Origin: Candidatus Ruthenibacterium merdavium
Lineage (GTDB): Bacteria > Bacillota > Clostridia > Oscillospirales > Ruminococcaceae
Assembly (NCBI GenBank): GCA_019119935.1
Contig: DWWA01000016.1
Coordinates: 36,505 to 100,504, forward strand
Length of the DNA stretch: 64,000 nt
Direction of reading: 5' to 3'
Every line of letters begins with the position of its first letter. Positions within the stretch are counted from its first letter, which is position 1. Position numbers and translations under genes: made by a program. This document shows positions 59,546 to 64,000 of the stretch, piece after piece. The notes beneath the pieces were generated by a model. That model saw only the letters and a program-made list of their open reading frames with translations. It was not told where the DNA came from and made no database searches.

Positions 59546-60829
59546 TTATTTTTTAAACATGCCAAAGTAGTGCTTTTTGATGATATTGCCGAGAATGCCG
59601 CCGCTGAACAAAAATACGAAATAAATCCAGCCGGACAGCGACAGATTGGCAATCGGCGTATACAATGCGCCAACGTTACAACCGTTCGCCAAACGAGTGC
59701 CGACACCCATCAGCAAACCGCCGATGATGTAAACCGGAATTTCCTTTCCGGTAATCTTCAAGCCTTCGCGGAACTGAGAGGTAAACTTCCCCATCGTCAG
59801 GCTGGCAACCAGCGCACCAATGATGATGCAGATGTTCTGCACGTTCATCGCATTGGAGAAAAACGGTACAACAAACGGATCTGCACCCTGCTTTGTAAAT
59901 TCGGTAATGCTTTCAATGGGAACACCGAAGAGCAGCAGCACACGGCCAAACCAATAGCCGTAAGGAGTAGAGGCACCCCAGCCGCTCTTTGTAACAATCA
60001 TCAGGCAGGCAAACAAAATTGCAATCACAACCGCGCCCATCGTCATCGTCCAAGGCTTTGCAAACAGGCGGTACATCGTGTTTTCCGAGAGAACCGGAGT
60101 AACAGACTCGTCTTGCAGTACCTCTGCTTCCGCCTTTGCCTGCTCAATTTCGGAACCGACTCCGGTATAAGTTTTCTCTTTGCGGCGCTTATTCTCATAC
60201 CATTTCGCGGCGCCCGAAACCAGCAGACACAGAATACCCGTTAAAATCAACGCGCCCAGATAGCCGTCTAAGCCATCGAACTGAAACCAATCGGGCAGGT
60301 AAACGCCGGTTGCAAACGTGCCGCTGCTGAACCATGTGTCGGTAACCCACGTCTGCGTTGCTTGAAGCGGGAAGCCGATATAAACGCCGATTCCAAAGAA
60401 AATCAGCGTAATAACGGCACGAATCGGGCCTTCCACCATATCAGTGAGAAGTCCGGAAGCGCAGCACATGCAAAACGCCATGCCGACGCCGAACATCAAT
60501 CCGCCGACGAGCAAGCCCAAGTTAATTTGGTTGACCCATAAGCCGTAAGTATCCGCCCCGCCGATAAAAGTGAGTGCCGCAGAAAAGATAGCACTGATAA
60601 AAAACAGAAACATCAAAGTGCGCACCAGCTTTGTAGAACCGGTGTTGTAAGCACGGTTTGCGCTGCCCGCAAAGCCCAGCGCGGCGCGCATCAGCGCGTA
60701 GCCCAGCCCAAGGCCGATCAGCATGCGGAACACTAGCATGCCGGAACCAAGAAAGCCGATCCCAAGCGCAAGCGTAACAAGTAAGACAATTACGCCTGCA
60801 AAAAATTGTGTCTTGTCGATTGTTTTCAT
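59546..60829 (-). CDS. YeeE/YedE family sulfur transporter
   Basis: A 427-residue membrane protein with two Sulf_transp halves. Conserved Cys occur in AFCMCCASGLL (about residues 118-128) and NGCNVGALY near the C-terminus; in characterised thiosulfate transporters (TsuA) equivalent Cys pass the sulfur compound through the membrane. The RBS GGGGAGAAG precedes the ATG. It lies 117 bases downstream of a CoA-disulfide reductase-rhodanese gene on the same strand, supporting uptake of thiosulfate or sulfane sulfur. A selenium link (as for some YedE) is a less likely alternative. Confidence 0.87.
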   Translation of the reverse strand: MKTIDKTQFFAGVIVLLVTLALGIGFLGSGMLVFRMLIGLGLGYALMRAALGFAGSANRAYNTGSTKLVRTLMFLFFISAIFSAALTFIGGADTYGLWVNQINLGLLVGGLMFGVGMAFCMCCASGLLTDMVEGPIRAVITLIFFGIGVYIGFPLQATQTWVTDTWFSSGTFATGVYLPDWFQFDGLDGYLGALILTGILCLLVSGAAKWYENKRRKEKTYTGVGSEIEQAKAEAEVLQDESVTPVLSENTMYRLFAKPWTMTMGAVVIAILFACLMIVTKSGWGASTPYGYWFGRVLLLFGVPIESITEFTKQGADPFVVPFFSNAMNVQNICIIIGALVASLTMGKFTSQFREGLKITGKEIPVYIIGGLLMGVGTRLANGCNVGALYTPIANLSLSGWIYFVFLFSGGILGNIIKKHYFGMFKK

Positions 60830-60946
60830 TCTTCTTCTCCCCTATCGCACAACATGCACGGAATTTGATCCCGCAGCTGCCGTTTTTCTTATTTCGGCGC
60901 ACAGGGAACGCTTCTCCCTATGCGCCGCACTCATTCGCAAGCTGCT

Positions 60947-62635
60947 TTAATTGAAGTTATAAGCCGTTACAATCGGGTCGCGTTTTTGGGTGACATCGTT
61001 GAAATATTCATAGAAGCTGATGCCCAAGAAACTTCCGGAAATATTGTAAATATGATCAAAGCCGTGGCCCTGCAATGCCAAGCAAGCATTATAGCTTCTC
61101 TGCGAGCTGCGGCAGTGCAGATAAACAGGGCGGTCTGTCGGAATTTCATCCATGCGGCGGCGCAGCTGGCTCAAGGGGATATTTACAGCAGTTTTAATAT
61201 GGCCGGCAGCGTACTCGTGCTCCTCGCGCACGTCGATAATGCATGCGCCGGATTCTACTAAACCGCGAACCTCATCCACGCGCACCTGACGGAATGTCTT
61301 TTGCAGCAAATTGCATGCCACCAAACCGGCGTGATTGCCCGCGTCTTTCGCTGTGGAGAAGGGCGGCGCATAGCAAAGCTCCAAGTCGCGCAGGTCATCC
61401 ACAGTACCGCCAAATTTGAGCAGCGTCGCAACAATATCAATGCGTTTTGCCGCCTCACCCTTAGAAATAGCCTGTGCGCCGAGCACCTTTCCAGTCGGCA
61501 CTTCATACACGAGCTTGTAGAACAAGGGGTAGTTGTTCGGCATCAGGCCCACCTTATCCTGCGGAATGACATAGGCAATGTCATAGGATAATCCCGCCGC
61601 TTCGCACTGTGCAGCGGTCAGGCCGGTGCTTGCCGCGTTGTAATCAAACACACGAATGCAGCTGGAACCGATATAACCCGTATTTCGCACCGTGCGGCCG
61701 TAGATATGGTCGGCAGCGGCACGCGCCTGTTTTTGCGCCGGGCCGGCCATGGTCAAAGACATCGGACGGTGTGTAATCGCATTGTACACCTCAATGGCAT
61801 CGCCTACAGCGTAGATATTGCGGTCACTGGTGCAATAGTTGGCATCGACTTTGATTGCCCCGCGTTCGTTGAGTTCCAGCCCGGCGTCTTTTGCCAGCTT
61901 GCTGTCTGCACGCACGCCAATCGCCATTACAACGGCATCGCCTTCTACCACCTTGCCGGAAGCCAGCTTCAGGTTTGAGCCTTCGCAGGCAACGACTTGA
62001 TCGTTCAGAATCAGGTTGACGCCTTTTTCCATCATTTCTTTGTGGAGAATTTGAACCATGTCATAATCAAAAATGCGCAAAATCTGCGGCATCGCTTCCA
62101 CCAGTGACACTTCATAACCGGCTTCCACAAGGTTCTCAGCCGTTTCTACACCGATGAAGCCTCCGCCGACAACCGTCACCTTTTTCACATTTCCGCTGTG
62201 AACAAACTCATAGAGCTTTGCAATGTCAACTACATTTTTTACAACGAAAATATTGGCATTCTCCATACCCGGAAGCTGCGGCACAAACGCATTTGCACCC
62301 GGCGAGAGAACCAGCTTGTCATAAGCTTCGGTGTACTCTTCACCCGTGGACAAATTTTTTACGCGAACCGCCTTAGCGGCACGGTCGATGGACAGCACTT
62401 CATGCTCTACGCGCGCCTCAATATTGTACTGGTTTTTAAATTGTGCCGGGCTCATCATAACAAGTGCATCCGTTTCACCAACCGTTTCACTTAAACGATA
62501 CGGCAAACAGCAGTTTGAGAAAGACACATGAGGGCCTTTTTCAAACATAATGATTTCAGCACTCTCATCCAGCCTTCTCAATCTTGTGGCTGTGCTTGCA
62601 CCGCCCGCAACACCACCAACGACTAGAAATTTCAT
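60947..62635 (-). CDS. CoA-disulfide reductase with C-terminal rhodanese domain
   Basis: A 562-residue FAD/NAD(P)H enzyme. VGGVAGGASTATRL (residues 6-19) is the FAD site; SFSNCCLPYRL holds the active-site Cys42 of the CoA-disulfide/persulfide reductase group, with an extra Cys43 where the family usually has Gly or Ala. A second nucleotide site, VTVVGGGFIGVETAENL, is followed by a C-terminal rhodanese domain (about 455-555) with catalytic Cys in YLHCRSSQRS. Related enzymes reduce CoA persulfide, releasing sulfide. Upstream of the YeeE/YedE transporter, so a sulfane-sulfur use pathway is likely. AAGGAGG precedes the ATG. Confidence 0.93.
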   Translation of the reverse strand: MKFLVVGGVAGGASTATRLRRLDESAEIIMFEKGPHVSFSNCCLPYRLSETVGETDALVMMSPAQFKNQYNIEARVEHEVLSIDRAAKAVRVKNLSTGEEYTEAYDKLVLSPGANAFVPQLPGMENANIFVVKNVVDIAKLYEFVHSGNVKKVTVVGGGFIGVETAENLVEAGYEVSLVEAMPQILRIFDYDMVQILHKEMMEKGVNLILNDQVVACEGSNLKLASGKVVEGDAVVMAIGVRADSKLAKDAGLELNERGAIKVDANYCTSDRNIYAVGDAIEVYNAITHRPMSLTMAGPAQKQARAAADHIYGRTVRNTGYIGSSCIRVFDYNAASTGLTAAQCEAAGLSYDIAYVIPQDKVGLMPNNYPLFYKLVYEVPTGKVLGAQAISKGEAAKRIDIVATLLKFGGTVDDLRDLELCYAPPFSTAKDAGNHAGLVACNLLQKTFRQVRVDEVRGLVESGACIIDVREEHEYAAGHIKTAVNIPLSQLRRRMDEIPTDRPVYLHCRSSQRSYNACLALQGHGFDHIYNISGSFLGISFYEYFNDVTQKRDPIVTAYNFN

Positions 62636-62753
62636 TTCGAAAACCTCCTTAATGATACGGCATTTCGTCCGCTTTTTATAAAAAGTGTTTTGAAACCGCT
62701 TCTCACACCAAAATCAAACGAATTTCAAAAAACGCCTTTTCCTTTGTCGGCAG

Positions 62754-64000
62754 TCATCTGCTCTTTTTCCCCGGCTGCTCCAGCCGAAACAAACGCACAA
62801 ACAGAACCGCTCCAAGAACCACCCAGATTCCTAAAAAAATCCTTGCGGGAACACTCAGCGCCGCAGGGCTGACAGGAATTATAAGCAGCAGCGCAAAACA
62901 GATGCTCAGCAGCGCTCCCAGCGCCGCCTCGATACGAATGCGGCGTGCATCAGCCTTTAAAAAAGTGGTAAAGCAAACATAAAAATAGGTTACCGATGCG
63001 CCGAACGAGCACATATCAACTACCCAGTTGACTACTTCACGCCCAAAAAAGCACGCCGCAATGCCGACAATCGACACAAACCAAATGGCATTTTTCGATG
63101 CGCCGCGCTCGTCTGTTTTGCTGAGTGCATGCGGCAAAACATCCTCACGTCCCATCGCACCAATCAGCTTCACCGCACAAATCATAAATCCGTTGATGCC
63201 GCCCGAAACGGCGCTGCCTAACGCAATCACAAGCAGAAGAAATCCCGCTTTGCCCAAATGCTCCAGTACGCCGTATCCAAGCGCCCAATCCTGCTGATAA
63301 GCTTCTTTCGGCCCCAGTGCAAGTGCCGTGGAAAAGTTCAAAAGAATATAACAGCCCATGCCGATGAGCAGCGCCGTAACCGCCATAACCGAAGCGCGCT
63401 TTCGGCTTAAATTCATGTCTTTTACAAGCTGAGGAATCGCGTCAAATCCAATAAATAAAAACGGCGTAATGGCAATGACGGGCGCAATCTGTGCAAAATT
63501 CCATCCGTTGTCCGCAACATAATTTTGATAAAAAGCGTCCATATCGGCGGTCATCAACATGCCTGCCGTCACCAAAATCACACAAAGAATCAAAGCCAGT
63601 ACAATAAAAAATTGCACACTCCCCGATTGCTTTGTACCTTTTAGGTTCAGATAAGTAAAAAATAAGACAATGAGAGCAGAAACAAGCACTTCGCCCAGGT
63701 AGACCGAGTCGCCGGCAATGGTGTAAAGGTAGCCGAAATCTAAAAGCCCCGGCGACCATTTGTTGATCACCAAAGGAAACGCCGTTGCGTTTAAAGGAAC
63801 TAGGCTCAAGTACGCCAAAAACAAGAACCATCCCACAACAAAGCCGTGCTTTTTTCCTAAAAACATTACAACATAGGAAAACTCTCCGCCTTCGTTGATA
63901 TCCTGCTGCATCATGAACCGATAGCTTCGCTCAATCAATAAAATGCACATTGTGCCGAGAAAAATACCAATCGAGGTGTTAATCACGCCGGATGTGTGCA
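62754..64000 (-). CDS. APC family amino acid permease, N-terminus cut by window edge
   Basis: At least 415 residues of an amino acid/polyamine/organocation permease. The visible start TSGVINTSIG belongs to the first helix, so the real start is beyond position 64000. The typical GGEFSYVVMFLGKKHGFVVGW region is clear (quoted in part: GGEFSYVV and KHGFVVGW). About eleven hydrophobic segments follow. The stop at 62754 is 118 bases upstream of the CoA-disulfide reductase. A cysteine or sulfur amino acid substrate would fit the neighbours but is only a guess. Confidence 0.85.
   Translation of the reverse strand, partial: HTSGVINTSIGIFLGTMCILLIERSYRFMMQQDINEGGEFSYVVMFLGKKHGFVVGWFLFLAYLSLVPLNATAFPLVINKWSPGLLDFGYLYTIAGDSVYLGEVLVSALIVLFFTYLNLKGTKQSGSVQFFIVLALILCVILVTAGMLMTADMDAFYQNYVADNGWNFAQIAPVIAITPFLFIGFDAIPQLVKDMNLSRKRASVMAVTALLIGMGCYILLNFSTALALGPKEAYQQDWALGYGVLEHLGKAGFLLLVIALGSAVSGGINGFMICAVKLIGAMGREDVLPHALSKTDERGASKNAIWFVSIVGIAACFFGREVVNWVVDMCSFGASVTYFYVCFTTFLKADARRIRIEAALGALLSICFALLLIIPVSPAALSVPARIFLGIWVVLGAVLFVRLFRLEQPGKKSR

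Noticed and set aside
1..64000. CRISPR arrays, tRNA or rRNA genes, insertion sequences, prophage or integration sites
   Set aside because: Looked for regularly spaced repeats, transposase motifs, and tRNA-like folds with CCA ends; none found by eye.

Overview
The window looks like chromosomal DNA from an endospore-forming, probably anaerobic member of the Bacillota, class Clostridia; an Oscillospirales-type lineage is my guess. The support is: dgt-dnaG-rpoD with a short RpoD; yqfC-yqfD-phoH-ybeY-dgkA-era-yqzL-recO-mutS2 in the classic Firmicutes order; sporulation genes (YlbJ-like, YqfC, YqfD, YlmC/YmxH); strong AAGGAGG-type ribosome binding sites; several GTG/TTG starts; and consensus SigA promoters. 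I see no rRNA, tRNA, insertion sequence, prophage or CRISPR array. Base composition looks fairly even, so this is mostly ordinary core genome with small accessory loci.

Layout. 1-4850: a fucoside/oligosaccharide locus (truncated ABC solute-binding lipoprotein, AraC regulator, GH29 alpha-L-fucosidase, MFS transporter). 4939-9080: a MATE exporter behind an attenuator-like leader, a P-loop ATPase, a family-4 uracil-DNA glycosylase and a stand-alone PduL-type phosphotransacylase. 9153-17016: an XPD/DinG-type helicase with an N-terminal nuclease-like domain, an MBOAT/SGNH-type acylation pair, a large unrecognised barrel protein with a chitobiase-type C-terminal module, and a small XRE regulator. 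17106-22296: rpoD, dnaG, dgt, yigZ, rpmE. 22499-27542: pgcA and comM from back-to-back promoters, an MFS exporter, rpmB. 27667-37167: sporulation genes and the yqf/era/recO/mutS2 block.

37366-47706: a lone ABC half-exporter, a DUF3267 membrane metalloprotease-like protein, a five-gene operon (acetyltransferase, flavodoxin, Cys-nucleophile hydrolase, cyclophilin-like lipoprotein, CMD-cupin fusion) divergent from a LysR regulator, a GH13 glycosidase, and glmS with a long leader. 48148-53663: a phosphorelay set (hybrid histidine kinase; divergently an HPt protein, a response regulator with a degenerate HD-GYP domain, and an EEP phosphohydrolase). 53811-64000: tsf, rpsB, an LTA-synthase-like sulfatase, ylmC, a HAD hydrolase, a YeeE/YedE sulfur transporter with a CoA-disulfide reductase-rhodanese fusion, and a truncated APC permease.

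The most interesting unexplained signal is RNA rather than protein. Several genes (the HPt operon, phoH, the HAD hydrolase, glmS, the MATE gene) have 170-300 nt leaders starting at recognisable promoters and containing nested complementary arms. In the HPt leader there is also a terminator-like hairpin with a competing upstream pairing. These pairings were found by eye and have not been tested by folding or covariation.
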